From positions 62,001-126,000 of the forward strand of contig NZ_JALJZY010000006.1 in assembly GCF_024171525.1 (NCBI RefSeq): a stretch of 64,000 bases of DNA, read 5' to 3'. The DNA comes from Neisseriaceae bacterium HSC-16F19. Lineage in GTDB: Bacteria; Pseudomonadota; Gammaproteobacteria; Burkholderiales; Neisseriaceae. How positions within the stretch are numbered: the first letter of the stretch is position 1; each line of letters begins with the position of its first letter. The translations under genes were made by a program, and so were the position numbers. Below the pieces are notes generated by a model. It was not told where the DNA came from. It searched no databases and was given only the letters and a program-made list of their open reading frames with translations. Below are positions 1-8,940 of this stretch, piece by piece.

Positions 1-1
1 C

Positions 2-319
2 CGCCAGATGTTGGAACAAACCGGCTTGCTCGGCATGATCGGCAAATCCGAGCGCGGTGCGGCGGCCTGTGAAGCCATTGCCGACAATAAAGCCGTGTAC
101 CTGATGGCCGTGGGCGGTTCCGCCTATCTGGTGGCCAAGGCCATTAAAGAGGCGCGCGTGGTGGCCTTTGAAGACTTGGGCATGGAAGCGATTTACGAAT
201 TTGAAGTCAAAGACATGCCGGTGACCGTGGCCGTGGACAGCGAAGGCAAATCGGTACACGCCATTGCCCCGAAACAATGGCAGGCCAAAATCGGCATTAT
301 TCCGGTAGAGGCCGTATAA
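2..319 (+). CDS. Class I fumarate hydratase, C-terminal part (5' end outside window)
   Basis: The reading frame is open from the first bases of the window and stops at TAA 317-319, so this is the 3' end of a longer gene. The roughly 105 visible residues match the C-terminal beta domain of the oxygen-sensitive [4Fe-4S] class I fumarases (FumA/FumB type): a GG-x-AYL-x-AK stretch near residue 40 and an LGMEAI-x-EFEV stretch near residue 58. The enzyme interconverts fumarate and malate in the TCA cycle in the cytoplasm. The internal ATG at 8 is not a likely start because the homology continues upstream. The iron-sulfur cysteines lie outside the window. A DUS hairpin terminator follows. Confidence 0.85.
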   Translation, partial: RQMLEQTGLLGMIGKSERGAAACEAIADNKAVYLMAVGGSAYLVAKAIKEARVVAFEDLGMEAIYEFEVKDMPVTVAVDSEGKSVHAIAPKQWQAKIGIIPVEAV

Positions 320-338
320 GCGTTTGTTATCCGTGTAA

Positions 339-374
339 AAAGGCTGCCTGAAAAGTTTTTCAGGCAGCCTTTTT
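339..374. terminator. DUS inverted-pair terminator
   Basis: Two DUS copies in inverted orientation (AGGCTGCCTGAAAA then TTTTTCAGGCAGCCT) form a hairpin with A-rich and T-rich flanks. It lies between convergent genes and overlaps the last base pairs of the minus-strand dsdA, so it can terminate both. Confidence 0.85.
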
Positions 375-1638
375 ACAATGAATCTGCGGCCAGATATTCG
401 GCAAATATGTCGTCCGGCACCATGCTGCCGCCGGTGGCCCATACCAGATGTACGGCCCGGTCGATGTGGCGGAAATGGCGGATGCCGGCGAAACCGGCGC
501 AGGCGGAAGGTTCCAGTTTGCGGCCTTCCAAAGTGTGCACGCGTTGCAGCCAGCGGTAGAGCTCTGCATCGTCCACGGTATAAAACGCCGCCAGCGAGCG
601 TTGCAGGGCGCGGCCGACAAAGCCGGAGGGGCGGCCCACGGCCAAACCGTCGGCAGCGGTGCGGTTGCTCAGCCCGATGTCCTGCACGCACACCGCATCA
701 TGGAGGCCGGTATACACGCCCAAGAGCATGCACGGCGACTGCACCGGCTCGGCAAACACGCAGTGCACCGCATCGCCAAAGGCCAGCTTCAAACCAAACG
801 CCACCCCGCCGGGACCGCCGCCGACGCCGCAGGGCAGATAGGCATACAGCGGCCGCTGTGCGTTGATGACCACTCCGGCAGCGTCCAATTGCGCTTTCAG
901 CCGCGCCCCGGCCACGGCATAGCCGAGAAACAGCTGGCGCGAGTTTTCGTCATCGACAAAATAGGCATTTGGATCTTGTGCCGCCAAGGCACGCCCCGCG
1001 GCCACGGCCTGGCCGTAATCGCCTTCGTATTCAAACACGTCCACACCCGCCGCGCGCAGCCTGTCTTTCTTCCATGGCCGCGCATCGGCCGACATATGCA
1101 CCTGGGCACGGAAACCCAGTTTGGCGGCCATGATGCCTATGGACAGGCCCAGATTGCCGGTGGAACCCACCGCCACGGCATGCTGCGCAAACAAGGTGCG
1201 GGCTTCGGGGCTGTCGAGGCGGGCATAATCATCGTTTAGGCTGATCAGGCCGTGCGCCAGCGCCAGTTGTTCGGCATGATGCAGCACTTCGTAAATACCG
1301 CCGCGCGCCTTGATGGAGCCGGAAACCGGCAATTCGCTGTCCGCCTTGAGATACAACGAGTCCGCGGGCAGGCCCAAATCCTGCTGCACAGCAGGCAGTG
1401 CGTAGAGCGGGCTTTCAATCAAACCGCCCGCGGCGGCGGTTTCGGGAAATACGCGGGCGATATAGGACGCAAAGCGTTGCAGGCGTGCGGCGGCATCGGC
1501 CACATCGGCGGCATCCAAACCGACATCGGCCAGCGCCCCGGCAAAAGGCGCAGTATGCGGATTATGCCAGCACACGGGCTCGGCGGCGCGCAGGGTTTGG
1601 ATAAGCGGATCTTGGGCGAGAGCGGACAAATCGGTCAT
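373..1638 (-). CDS. dsdA: D-serine ammonia-lyase (D-serine dehydratase)
   Basis: This 421-residue protein is a fold-type II PLP enzyme that deaminates D-serine to pyruvate and ammonia in the cytoplasm. The PLP lysine is K110 in the SGSIKARGGIYEVL motif typical of DsdA. A phosphate-binding GSTGNLG loop lies near residues 158-164 and a glycine-rich CGVGGGPGG loop near 270-278. The length is slightly below the E. coli enzyme (about 440). No dsdC regulator or dsdX transporter is adjacent, so it stands alone here, convergent with the fumarase. It is more likely DsdA than threonine dehydratase because of the KARGGIYEVL context and the N-terminal WHNP region. Confidence 0.93.
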   Translation of the reverse strand: MTDLSALAQDPLIQTLRAAEPVCWHNPHTAPFAGALADVGLDAADVADAAARLQRFASYIARVFPETAAAGGLIESPLYALPAVQQDLGLPADSLYLKADSELPVSGSIKARGGIYEVLHHAEQLALAHGLISLNDDYARLDSPEARTLFAQHAVAVGSTGNLGLSIGIMAAKLGFRAQVHMSADARPWKKDRLRAAGVDVFEYEGDYGQAVAAGRALAAQDPNAYFVDDENSRQLFLGYAVAGARLKAQLDAAGVVINAQRPLYAYLPCGVGGGPGGVAFGLKLAFGDAVHCVFAEPVQSPCMLLGVYTGLHDAVCVQDIGLSNRTAADGLAVGRPSGFVGRALQRSLAAFYTVDDAELYRWLQRVHTLEGRKLEPSACAGFAGIRHFRHIDRAVHLVWATGGSMVPDDIFAEYLAADSL

Positions 1639-1780
1639 GGCAAACGGGGCAGGGTAGTGAAAGCCGCATTATAGCGCTGCGGCAATGGTTTTCAGGCAGC
1701 CTGTTGCAGCTGAGGTTTGCACAGAGTGCCGCCACATGCGTATACTGCGCCTGCTTTTTCAACACACAATTGGGAACAAT

Positions 1781-2605
1781 ATGAATATCCGTCCATTATG
1801 TTCTGCGGCTGCCAAGCCGCTGGTTGCCCTGTTGCTGGCAGCAGGCCTGTTGAGCGGTTGTGCCGGTATTGCCGATGCCGTAGGCCATGACACCCAAAGT
1901 CTCAATACCATGGCCGCCGGCAGTTATCAAAAAGTACTGCAGGACGCCCGCAGCCAGAATGCCATCGACACCACTTCTGCCACCGCCCGCCGCGTGCAGG
2001 CCGTGTTTCAGCGCATGAAACCCCATGCCACTGCCGCCAACCGTACCGGTGTACCGTTTGACTGGCAGATGACGGTGATCCGCAGCAAAGAATTGAATGC
2101 CTGGGCCATGCCGGGCGGCAAAATGGCGGTTTATACCGGCTTGGTGGAGCAACTGAAATTAAGTGATGACGAAATCGCCGCCGTGGTGGGGCATGAAATG
2201 GTGCATGCCCTGCACGAACATGCCAAACAGGCGGTCGGACAACAGGTGCTGACCGGACTGGCACTGGATATCGGCGGCCGCATTCTGACCAACAATACCA
2301 ATATCAGCGCCGATACAGTAAGCCTGTCGCAAAGTCTGTTGAGTGAGTACGGCATCGGCAAACCCTTTAACCGCCATCAGGAACGGGATGCCGACCGCGG
2401 CGGCCTGGTATTGATGGCACAAGCAGGCTATGACCCGCGTGCGGCCATTACCGTATGGGAAAAAATGACTGCAGCCGGATCAGCCGGAGCAGGTATGCCT
2501 TCCATACTTTCCACCCACCCGAATCACGCCGACCGCATCAGCGACATCCGCAAGCAATTGCCGGAAGTAATGCCGATTTACGAACAAAGCCGCCGCAAAC
2601 GCTAA
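1781..2605 (+). CDS. M48-family metalloprotease lipoprotein
   Basis: 274 residues from the ATG at 1781. An in-frame upstream start at 1685 would place about 32 residues, partly DUS-derived, before the signal peptide, so I reject it. The N-terminus is a lipoprotein signal with lipobox LSGC (C27). The zinc site is HEMVH at residues 138-142, with a downstream ERDADRGG segment that would supply the third ligand. This is the M48 architecture of LoiP/YcaL-type periplasmic proteases tethered to the outer membrane and involved in envelope quality control. Without TPRs it is not BepA. A DUS follows the stop. Exact orthology is unsure. Confidence 0.88.
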   Translation: MNIRPLCSAAAKPLVALLLAAGLLSGCAGIADAVGHDTQSLNTMAAGSYQKVLQDARSQNAIDTTSATARRVQAVFQRMKPHATAANRTGVPFDWQMTVIRSKELNAWAMPGGKMAVYTGLVEQLKLSDDEIAAVVGHEMVHALHEHAKQAVGQQVLTGLALDIGGRILTNNTNISADTVSLSQSLLSEYGIGKPFNRHQERDADRGGLVLMAQAGYDPRAAITVWEKMTAAGSAGAGMPSILSTHPNHADRISDIRKQLPEVMPIYEQSRRKR

Positions 2606-2838
2606 AACGCTTTGAGGCTGCCTGAAAACCGCTGTCGTAACCCACGGCAGCGGTTTCTATTTGTGCGGTTTTGGTTTATGATTACGCCGCTGTGCGGCAG
2701 CCATCCGTGCACCGTTTTTTGTCCGATGGCGGGCAAGGGATGCTTCCGCATTACCGGCAATTTTAGCCAAGTTTATCTATTTGATAAAATTGCCGTTTTA
2801 TCAGAAAAATAACCCGAAACCATTACATAAAGGATGTC
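2606..2838. other. Intergenic region upstream of acnB
   Basis: The gap holds one DUS just after the protease stop and a palindromic segment (AACCGCTGTCGTAAC..CAGCGGTT), then an AT-rich stretch around 2760-2815 that probably contains the acnB promoter. The AAGGA at about 2830-2834 serves as the acnB ribosome-binding site. A 66-codon ORF here shows no protein-like character. Confidence 0.4.
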
Positions 2839-5427
2839 ATGATGTTAGCAGCCTACCGTGCGGCCGCGGCCGAGCGTGAAGCGCAGGGTATTCCCGCCTT
2901 GGCGCTCACTGCCAAACAAACCGAAGAATTGGTCGAACTGTTGAAAAACCCGCCGCAAGGCGAGGGCGAGTTTTTGGTGGATTTGCTGTCGCACCGCGTA
3001 CCGCCGGGTGTGGACGATGCCTCCAAAGTCAAAGCCTCTTTCCTGGCCGCTGTGGCCGAAGGTTCAGCCCAAAGCCCGCTGGTATCGCCGGAATTGGCCA
3101 CCAAACTGTTGGGCACCATGTTGGGCGGCTACAACATCCACCCGCTGATCGAGCTTCTGGACAATGAAAAACTGGCGCCCATCGCCGCCGAAGGTCTGAA
3201 GCACACCCTGTTGATGTTTGATTCCTTCCACGATGTGGAAGAAAAAATGAAGGCCGGCAACCCCCACGCCAAAGCCGTGGTGGAATCTTGGGCCAATGCC
3301 GAATGGTTTACCAGCCGCCCGAAAGTGGCGGAAAAAATCACCGTTACCGTATTCAAAGTACCGGGCGAAACCAATACCGACGACCTGTCTCCGGCACCCG
3401 ATGCCTGGAGCCGTCCGGACATCCCGCTGCATGCCCTGGCCATGCTGAAAAACCCGCGCGAAGGCATCAATCCCGACAAGCCGGGTGAAATCGGCCCCAT
3501 CAAACTCTTGGAAGAGTTGAAAGCCAAAGGCCATCTGGTGGCTTATGTCGGCGATGTGGTCGGCACCGGTTCTTCTCGCAAATCCGCCACCAACTCCGTG
3601 ATCTGGCACACCGGCGAAGACATTCCCTATGTCCCCAACAAACGCTTCGGCGGCGTATGCCTGGGCGGCAAAATCGCACCGATTTTCTTCAATACCCAGG
3701 AAGACTCCGGCGCGCTGCCCATCGAAGTGGACGTGTCTGCCCTGAATATGGGCGATGTGGTCGACATCCTGCCCTATGAAGGCAAAATCGTGAAAAACGG
3801 CGAGACCGTGGCCGAATTCCAGCTGAAATCACAGGTATTGCTGGACGAAGTACAGGCCGGCGGCCGTATCAACCTCATCATCGGCCGCGGTCTGACCGCC
3901 AAGGCGCGCGAGAGCCTGGGTCTGCCCGCTTCCACCGAATTCCGTCTGCCGCAAGCCCCGGCGGAAAGCAAAGCCGGTTTCTCTCTGGCACAAAAAATGG
4001 TCGGCCGTGCCTGCGGTCTGCCCGAAGGCCAAGGCGTGCGCCCCGGTACTTACTGCGAGCCGCGCATGACCACCGTGGGTTCGCAAGACACCACCGGCCC
4101 GATGACCCGCGACGAGCTGAAAGACCTGGCCTGCCTGGGCTTCTCCGCCGATTTGGTGATGCAGTCCTTCTGCCACACCGCCGCCTACCCGAAACCGGTG
4201 GACGTGCGCACCCACAAAGAGCTGCCCGAATTCATTTCTTCCCGTTCCGGCGTATCGTTGCGTCCGGGCGACGGCGTGATCCACTCTTGGCTGAACCGTT
4301 TGTTGCTGCCTGATACCGTGGGTACCGGCGGCGATTCCCACACCCGTTTCCCGCTGGGTATTTCCTTCCCGGCCGGTTCCGGCCTGGTGGCTTTTGCCGC
4401 CGCCACCGGCGTGATGCCGCTGGACATGCCCGAGTCCGTTTTGGTGCGCTTCTCCGGCAAGCTGCAACCGGGCATCACCCTGCGCGATCTGGTGAACGCC
4501 ATTCCGTTGTATGCCATCAAAGCCGGTCTCCTGACCGTGGCCAAAGCGGGCAAGAAAAACATCTTCTCCGGCCGTATTCTGGAAATCGAAGGTCTGCCGG
4601 ACTTGAAAGTGGAGCAGGCGTTTGAATTGTCCGATGCTTCTGCCGAGCGCTCTGCCGCCGGTTGTACCGTGAAACTCAACAAAGAGCCGGTAATCGAGTA
4701 TCTGAATTCCAATATCGTGTTAATGAAAAACATGATTGCCGACGGTTACCAAGATGCCCGCACCCTGCGCCGCCGCATTGAGAACATGGAAAAATGGCTG
4801 GCCGACCCGCAGCTGCTGGAAGCCGACGCCGATGCCGAATACGCCGCCGTCATCGACATCAATATGGACGACATTAAAGAGCCGATTCTGGCCTGCCCGA
4901 ACGATCCGGACGATGTGAAATTCCTGTCCGAAGTGGCCGGTACCAAGATCGACGAAGTGTTTATCGGTTCGTGCATGACCAATATCGGCCACTTCCGCGC
5001 CGCTTCCAAGCTGTTGGAAGGCAAGGCCGATATTCCGGTACGCCTGTGGGTGGCCCCGCCCACCAAGATGGACGCCGCCCAGCTTTCCGACGAAGGCCAT
5101 TACGGCGTACTTGGCCGCGCCGGTGCGCGCATGGAAATGCCCGGCTGCTCGCTGTGTATGGGTAACCAGGCCCAGGTGCGCGAAGGTGCCACCGTGGTGT
5201 CCACCTCCACCCGTAACTTCCCCAACCGTTTGGGCAAAAACACCAATGTGTATTTGAGCTCGGCCGAATTGGCGGCGATTGCCTCCAAACTCGGCCATAT
5301 CCCCACGATTGAGGAATACCAGGCCAATATCGGCATCATCAACGAAAAAGGTGCCGAGGTTTACCGCTATATGAACTTCAACGAGATTGAAGAATATCAG
5401 CGCGTGGCCGCCGGTGTGGATGCCTGA
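2839..5427 (+). CDS. acnB: Aconitate hydratase B
   Basis: 862 residues, the normal AcnB length. It isomerises citrate to isocitrate in the TCA cycle, and AcnB is also known as an iron-responsive mRNA binder in its apo form. The order is the AcnB-specific N-terminal HEAT-like domain (about 1-160), then the swivel domain (about 170-380), then the catalytic [4Fe-4S] domains. Cluster cysteines are visible at C712 (IGSCMTN) and C770/C773 (GCSLCMGNQ). Two adjacent ATG codons (2839 and 2842) follow an AAGGA site, so the start is uncertain by one codon. It is followed by a DUS hairpin terminator. Monocistronic by context. Confidence 0.97.
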   Translation: MMLAAYRAAAAEREAQGIPALALTAKQTEELVELLKNPPQGEGEFLVDLLSHRVPPGVDDASKVKASFLAAVAEGSAQSPLVSPELATKLLGTMLGGYNIHPLIELLDNEKLAPIAAEGLKHTLLMFDSFHDVEEKMKAGNPHAKAVVESWANAEWFTSRPKVAEKITVTVFKVPGETNTDDLSPAPDAWSRPDIPLHALAMLKNPREGINPDKPGEIGPIKLLEELKAKGHLVAYVGDVVGTGSSRKSATNSVIWHTGEDIPYVPNKRFGGVCLGGKIAPIFFNTQEDSGALPIEVDVSALNMGDVVDILPYEGKIVKNGETVAEFQLKSQVLLDEVQAGGRINLIIGRGLTAKARESLGLPASTEFRLPQAPAESKAGFSLAQKMVGRACGLPEGQGVRPGTYCEPRMTTVGSQDTTGPMTRDELKDLACLGFSADLVMQSFCHTAAYPKPVDVRTHKELPEFISSRSGVSLRPGDGVIHSWLNRLLLPDTVGTGGDSHTRFPLGISFPAGSGLVAFAAATGVMPLDMPESVLVRFSGKLQPGITLRDLVNAIPLYAIKAGLLTVAKAGKKNIFSGRILEIEGLPDLKVEQAFELSDASAERSAAGCTVKLNKEPVIEYLNSNIVLMKNMIADGYQDARTLRRRIENMEKWLADPQLLEADADAEYAAVIDINMDDIKEPILACPNDPDDVKFLSEVAGTKIDEVFIGSCMTNIGHFRAASKLLEGKADIPVRLWVAPPTKMDAAQLSDEGHYGVLGRAGARMEMPGCSLCMGNQAQVREGATVVSTSTRNFPNRLGKNTNVYLSSAELAAIASKLGHIPTIEEYQANIGIINEKGAEVYRYMNFNEIEEYQRVAAGVDA

Positions 5428-5445
5428 GCGGTTTAAACCGTAATA

Positions 5446-5479
5446 AAGGCTGCCTGAAAGATTTCAGGCAGCCTTTTTC
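5446..5479. terminator. DUS inverted-pair terminator (acnB / lipoprotein)
   Basis: AAAGGCTGCCTGAAAG and the complementary TTTCAGGCAGCCTTTTT form a hairpin with a T-run on the plus strand and an A-run turned T-run on the minus strand. It sits between convergent genes. Confidence 0.85.
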
Positions 5480-5557
5480 TGTTTCGGGCGGTATATCGTT
5501 ATGGAAAACGGGCATCTGTCGATGCCCGTGTAGATATTGAATGTGTAGCAGCCGCTT

Positions 5558-6034
5558 TTATTGCAGCGGGCGCATACCCATAGCTTCCATCAGGAAGTTG
5601 GTAAATGCCGGGTTGGCCGGTTTGTTGGTCATGTGCGGCCAGCGTTGCTGCCAGCTGCGCAGACCGTCTTGTACAAACTGTTTGGATTGTGCGCTGCTGA
5701 TTTTGTTGGCCTGGCTGCGGGTGGCGGAACGCAGATAGATTTCGTACATATCGTCGTCAACCACATTGCGGCCCACCAGTTTGATGCGTAGCTGGTTTAA
5801 GCGTTGTGCGGCCTGGACTTTGGTGATTTGGCCGTTGGCAACCTGACGGTTGAGCATGGTGGCTTCTTCACGGATTTTGGCCACATCGGACCAGTGGCTG
5901 GAGGCCAGACGGTAGGCAGGCGGTTGTTGGGTACTGCTGCGCGGCGGTACCACTGTTCCGCCGCCAGGAGTAGTAATCACGGTACAACCGCCCAAAAAAG
6001 CGGCCAAAGTCAGTAAGGCGAGTGTTCTTTTCAT
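5558..6034 (-). CDS. Small lipoprotein, unknown function
   Basis: 158 residues from the ATG at 6034 (MKRTLALL). The longer frame to 6049 adds five residues ahead of a good signal peptide and is less likely. The lipobox LGGC gives a mature N-terminal cysteine at about residue 17. The mature protein has a Gly/Pro/Thr-rich linker, then a mostly helical domain (about 45-150) with no motif I recognise. The length and layout resemble small conserved Neisseriaceae lipoproteins, but I cannot name a family. Convergent with acnB. Confidence 0.7.
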   Translation of the reverse strand: MKRTLALLTLAAFLGGCTVITTPGGGTVVPPRSSTQQPPAYRLASSHWSDVAKIREEATMLNRQVANGQITKVQAAQRLNQLRIKLVGRNVVDDDMYEIYLRSATRSQANKISSAQSKQFVQDGLRSWQQRWPHMTNKPANPAFTNFLMEAMGMRPLQ

Positions 6035-6136
6035 TGTTGCGATTCCCATAAGAGTTTGGTGTGATAGTCTGCGGCATTCTACCGTAAATCAATACAGATG
6101 GGGATGATTGTATGCTAGTCCGGGCTGTTGCAGGCA

Positions 6137-6166
6137 AAAGCACCACAGCGTGGGCTGTGGTGCTTA
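6137..6166 (-). terminator. Rho-independent terminator of cysK
   Basis: The stem GCACCACAG / CTGTGGTGC (6140-6148 and 6155-6163) has a 6-nt loop and is followed on the minus strand by TTTT. It lies 25 bp past the cysK stop and is one of the few terminators here not built from DUS. Confidence 0.8.
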
Positions 6167-6190
6167 TTGATGCCGGGTAGGGATCCGTCC

Positions 6191-7126
6191 TTAAGACGCC
6201 AAATCTTCAAACAGGGCGGTGGAGAGGTAGCGCTCGCCGTAGGAGGGGATCACCACCACAATCAGTTTGCCGGCGTTTTCCGGTTTTTTGGCCAGTTCCA
6301 AGGCGGCCCATACGGCGGCGCCGGAGGAAATGCCCACCAGAATGCCTTCTTTGGCGGCGGTGGCACGGGCGGTGTCAAAGGCGGCCTGGTTGGCGACTTG
6401 GATTACACCGTCGTAGATTTCGGTATTGAGGTTTTTCGGCACAAAACCGGCGCCGATGCCTTGGATGGGGTGGGGGCCTTTTTGACCGCCGCTCAATACC
6501 GGAGAGGCTTCCGGCTCGACAGCATACACTTCCACACCCGGTTTCTTGGCTTTCAGTACTTCGCCCACGCCGGTGATGGTGCCGCCGGTGCCGACGCCGC
6601 CGACGAAAATATCCACTTGGCCCTCGGTATCGCGCCAGATTTCTTCGGCGGTGGTGTTGCGGTGGATTTCCGGGTTGGCCGGGTTTTCAAACTGCTGCGG
6701 CATAAAGTATTGCTCGGGATTGCCGTCCACCAGCGCTTGGGCGCGGGCAATGGCGCCGCCCATGCCTTCGGCACCCGGGGTGAGGATGAGTTCGGCACCG
6801 TAGGCACGCAAGAGCATGCGGCGCTCTTTACTCATGGTTTCCGGCATGGTGATCACCAGTTTGTAGCCGCGCGCGGCGCACACCATAGCCAGGCCGATGC
6901 CGGTATTGCCGCTGGTGGGCTCGACGATGATGGTGTCGGGTTTGATTTTGCCGGCTTTTTCGGCGGCATCGATCATGGCCACGGCAATGCGGTCTTTCAC
7001 GCTGCTGCCGGGGTTGAAGAATTCCAGTTTGGCAACCACGCGGCCGGGCAGGCCCTTGCCGAGGTGGCCCAGCTCTACCAGCGGGGTGTTGCCGATGAGT
7101 TCGGTGATGTTTTTGGCAATCGTCAT
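6191..7126 (-). CDS. cysK: Cysteine synthase A (O-acetylserine sulfhydrylase)
   Basis: 311 residues. It makes L-cysteine from O-acetyl-L-serine and sulfide with PLP. The PLP lysine is K44 in NPGSSVKDR, the substrate loop TSGNTG lies at 71-76, and the phosphate loop GTGGTITG lies near residue 180. The length fits CysK rather than the shorter CysM. An AAGGA sits 8 bp before the ATG. The gene is divergent from the DASS transporter, with a shared intergenic region at 7127-7401. Confidence 0.95.
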   Translation of the reverse strand: MTIAKNITELIGNTPLVELGHLGKGLPGRVVAKLEFFNPGSSVKDRIAVAMIDAAEKAGKIKPDTIIVEPTSGNTGIGLAMVCAARGYKLVITMPETMSKERRMLLRAYGAELILTPGAEGMGGAIARAQALVDGNPEQYFMPQQFENPANPEIHRNTTAEEIWRDTEGQVDIFVGGVGTGGTITGVGEVLKAKKPGVEVYAVEPEASPVLSGGQKGPHPIQGIGAGFVPKNLNTEIYDGVIQVANQAAFDTARATAAKEGILVGISSGAAVWAALELAKKPENAGKLIVVVIPSYGERYLSTALFEDLAS

Positions 7127-7401
7127 GATTTTTCCTTGATACTTGGCTTAAATAAAACGGCGCCCATGTTAAACGGGCTGCCTGCAAAAGCCAAATAGTT
7201 TGTGGTTTGGTGCTTATAACCAAAGGTTTTAAAGAAAATCGGGGCTTTGTTTATTTTCATTTTTATTACAGAGGCTTATGCTTAATCAGGTTGCCTGAAG
7301 CCTTTTGCAGAGCAAATATTCTGGCTTGCTGTGCGAAATTAACCTAAGATGGCGGCCGCAAATTGATCAATCATCCAAACATATATCGAGGAGATACCGC
7401 C
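7127..7401. other. Divergent promoter region between cysK and the transporter
   Basis: About 275 bp, AT-richer than the flanking genes. It contains a DUS-like copy near 7180 and a one-mismatch DUS (AGGTTGCCTGAA) near 7289. It must hold both promoters. I could not define -35/-10 boxes with confidence and saw no clear CysB-type site. Confidence 0.4.
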
Positions 7402-8796
7402 GTGAGTGAACAATCCGCAGAACAAACAACCCCGCTGATGCCGCGGGGCAAGTTCAAGGGGCTGATCATCAGCCTGATTGCCGTCTGTGCTGCTTTGGCA
7501 CTGTATGCGGTCTTGCCGTTTGACGATGCGGCCAACAAAGGCTTGGCGATTTTGCTGTTTGTGGGCATTTTGTGGTTTACCGAGGCGCTGCACATCACGG
7601 TGACCGCCTTGATGGTGCCGATTTTGGCGGCCTCGGTCGGTATCCCGGAAATGGACACCAAGTCGTCCCTGGCCAGTTTTGCCGACCCCATCATCTATAT
7701 TTTCTTCGGCGGTTTTGCGCTCGCCACCGCACTGCATATACAGAAGCTGGACCGTAAAATCGCACTGTTTCTGATTTCGCTCTCTGGCGGCAATATGCTG
7801 ATAGCCGTGCTGCTGATTTTTGCGGTGACTGCGTTTTTGTCCATGTGGATCAGCAATACCGCCACCACGGCCATGATGCTGCCCTTGGCCTTGGGCATTA
7901 TGACCCATCTGGACCGTGAAAAAGACCGCTCCACCTTTGTATTTGTGCTCTTGGGGATTGCCTATTGCGCCAGTATCGGCGGTTTGGGCACTATTGTCGG
8001 TTCGCCGCCCAATGCCATTGCCGCCAAAGCCCTGGATTTGGATTTTGCCGGCTGGATGAAATACGGCCTACCGATGATGCTGGTGCTCTTGCCCTTGATG
8101 CTGATGGCGCTGTATGTGGTGCTGCGCCCGAAATTCGGTAAAACCGATGCCGGACAAGTCCAAAGCGAAAACATTCCCTGGACCTCCACCCGCATCCTCG
8201 CCGCCTTGTTGTTTGCGTGCACTGCCATGGCGTGGATTCTCAGCGGCACGGTTAAGGAAATCACCGGTGTTACCAATCCCGATACCTGGATTGCCCTGGT
8301 AGCGGCGGTGATGGTGGTGGTTTTGGGTCTGGCTTCATGGAAGGAAGTGGCCGACGGCACCGACTGGGGCGTGCTGATGCTGTTTGGCGGCGGCATTACC
8401 TTGAGCGTGATGATGCAGAAATCCGGCGCTTCTTTGGTGCTGGGTCAGCAAATGGCGGCGGCTTTTGCCCAAGCGCATCCGTTTATTGTGATTTTTGCCG
8501 TGGCGGCCTTTATCATCATCCTTACCGAATTCACCAGTAACACCGCTTCGGCTGCACTCTTGGTGCCGATTTTCGCCAGCATCGCCGTAGAAATGAATAT
8601 GCCGGTGGAAGTGATGGTGATGGTGATCGGTATCGGTGCTTCCTGTGCCTTTATGCTGCCGGTGGCCACGCCGCCCAATGCCATTGTGTTCGGTACCGGC
8701 CTCGTGCGTCAGCGCGACATGATGCGCGTGGGTGCGGTGCTTAACGCCTTGAGTATTGTGGCCGTTTCCGTGTGGGCTTACTTCTTTTTGATGTAA
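7402..8796 (+). CDS. DASS-family (SLC13-like) anion:Na+ symporter
   Basis: A polytopic inner-membrane protein of 464 residues from the GTG at 7402. This start is preceded by GAGGAGA (7389-7395), whereas the upstream ATG at 7363 has no such site. About 12 hydrophobic segments are visible. Two SNT signature loops, SNTATTAMMLP and TSNTASAALLVP, mark the paired substrate/sodium sites of the divalent anion:sodium symporter family, whose members carry succinate, malate, citrate or sulfate. An SPPNAIA motif and a C-terminal TPPNAIVFGTG motif complete the repeats. The substrate cannot be fixed from sequence. A dicarboxylate is the simplest guess given the TCA genes nearby. Confidence 0.9.
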   Translation: MSEQSAEQTTPLMPRGKFKGLIISLIAVCAALALYAVLPFDDAANKGLAILLFVGILWFTEALHITVTALMVPILAASVGIPEMDTKSSLASFADPIIYIFFGGFALATALHIQKLDRKIALFLISLSGGNMLIAVLLIFAVTAFLSMWISNTATTAMMLPLALGIMTHLDREKDRSTFVFVLLGIAYCASIGGLGTIVGSPPNAIAAKALDLDFAGWMKYGLPMMLVLLPLMLMALYVVLRPKFGKTDAGQVQSENIPWTSTRILAALLFACTAMAWILSGTVKEITGVTNPDTWIALVAAVMVVVLGLASWKEVADGTDWGVLMLFGGGITLSVMMQKSGASLVLGQQMAAAFAQAHPFIVIFAVAAFIIILTEFTSNTASAALLVPIFASIAVEMNMPVEVMVMVIGIGASCAFMLPVATPPNAIVFGTGLVRQRDMMRVGAVLNALSIVAVSVWAYFFLM

Positions 8797-8876
8797 GTTT
8801 GGATGTAGGTTTTATCCGCCTGAAATAGTGTTTGCCTCTGATGTTGCAATGCACTAAAATCAGGCGCACCTGAACC

Positions 8877-8911
8877 TTTCAGGCAGCCTTAGGGCTGCCT
8901 GAAAACGTTTT
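8877..8911 (+). terminator. DUS hairpin between transporter and serC
   Basis: TTTCAGGCAGCCTTAGGGCTGCCTGAAA is a DUS pair with an 11-12 bp stem and a TTAG-type loop, followed by GTTTTT. It probably terminates the transporter transcript 30 bp before serC. Confidence 0.75.
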
Positions 8912-8940
8912 TATCCACATCAAAAACCATATTGCCGCCC

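Noticed and set aside
2612..2812. 66-codon ORF upstream of acnB
   Set aside because: Begins in a DUS, no ribosome-binding site, no protein-like composition.
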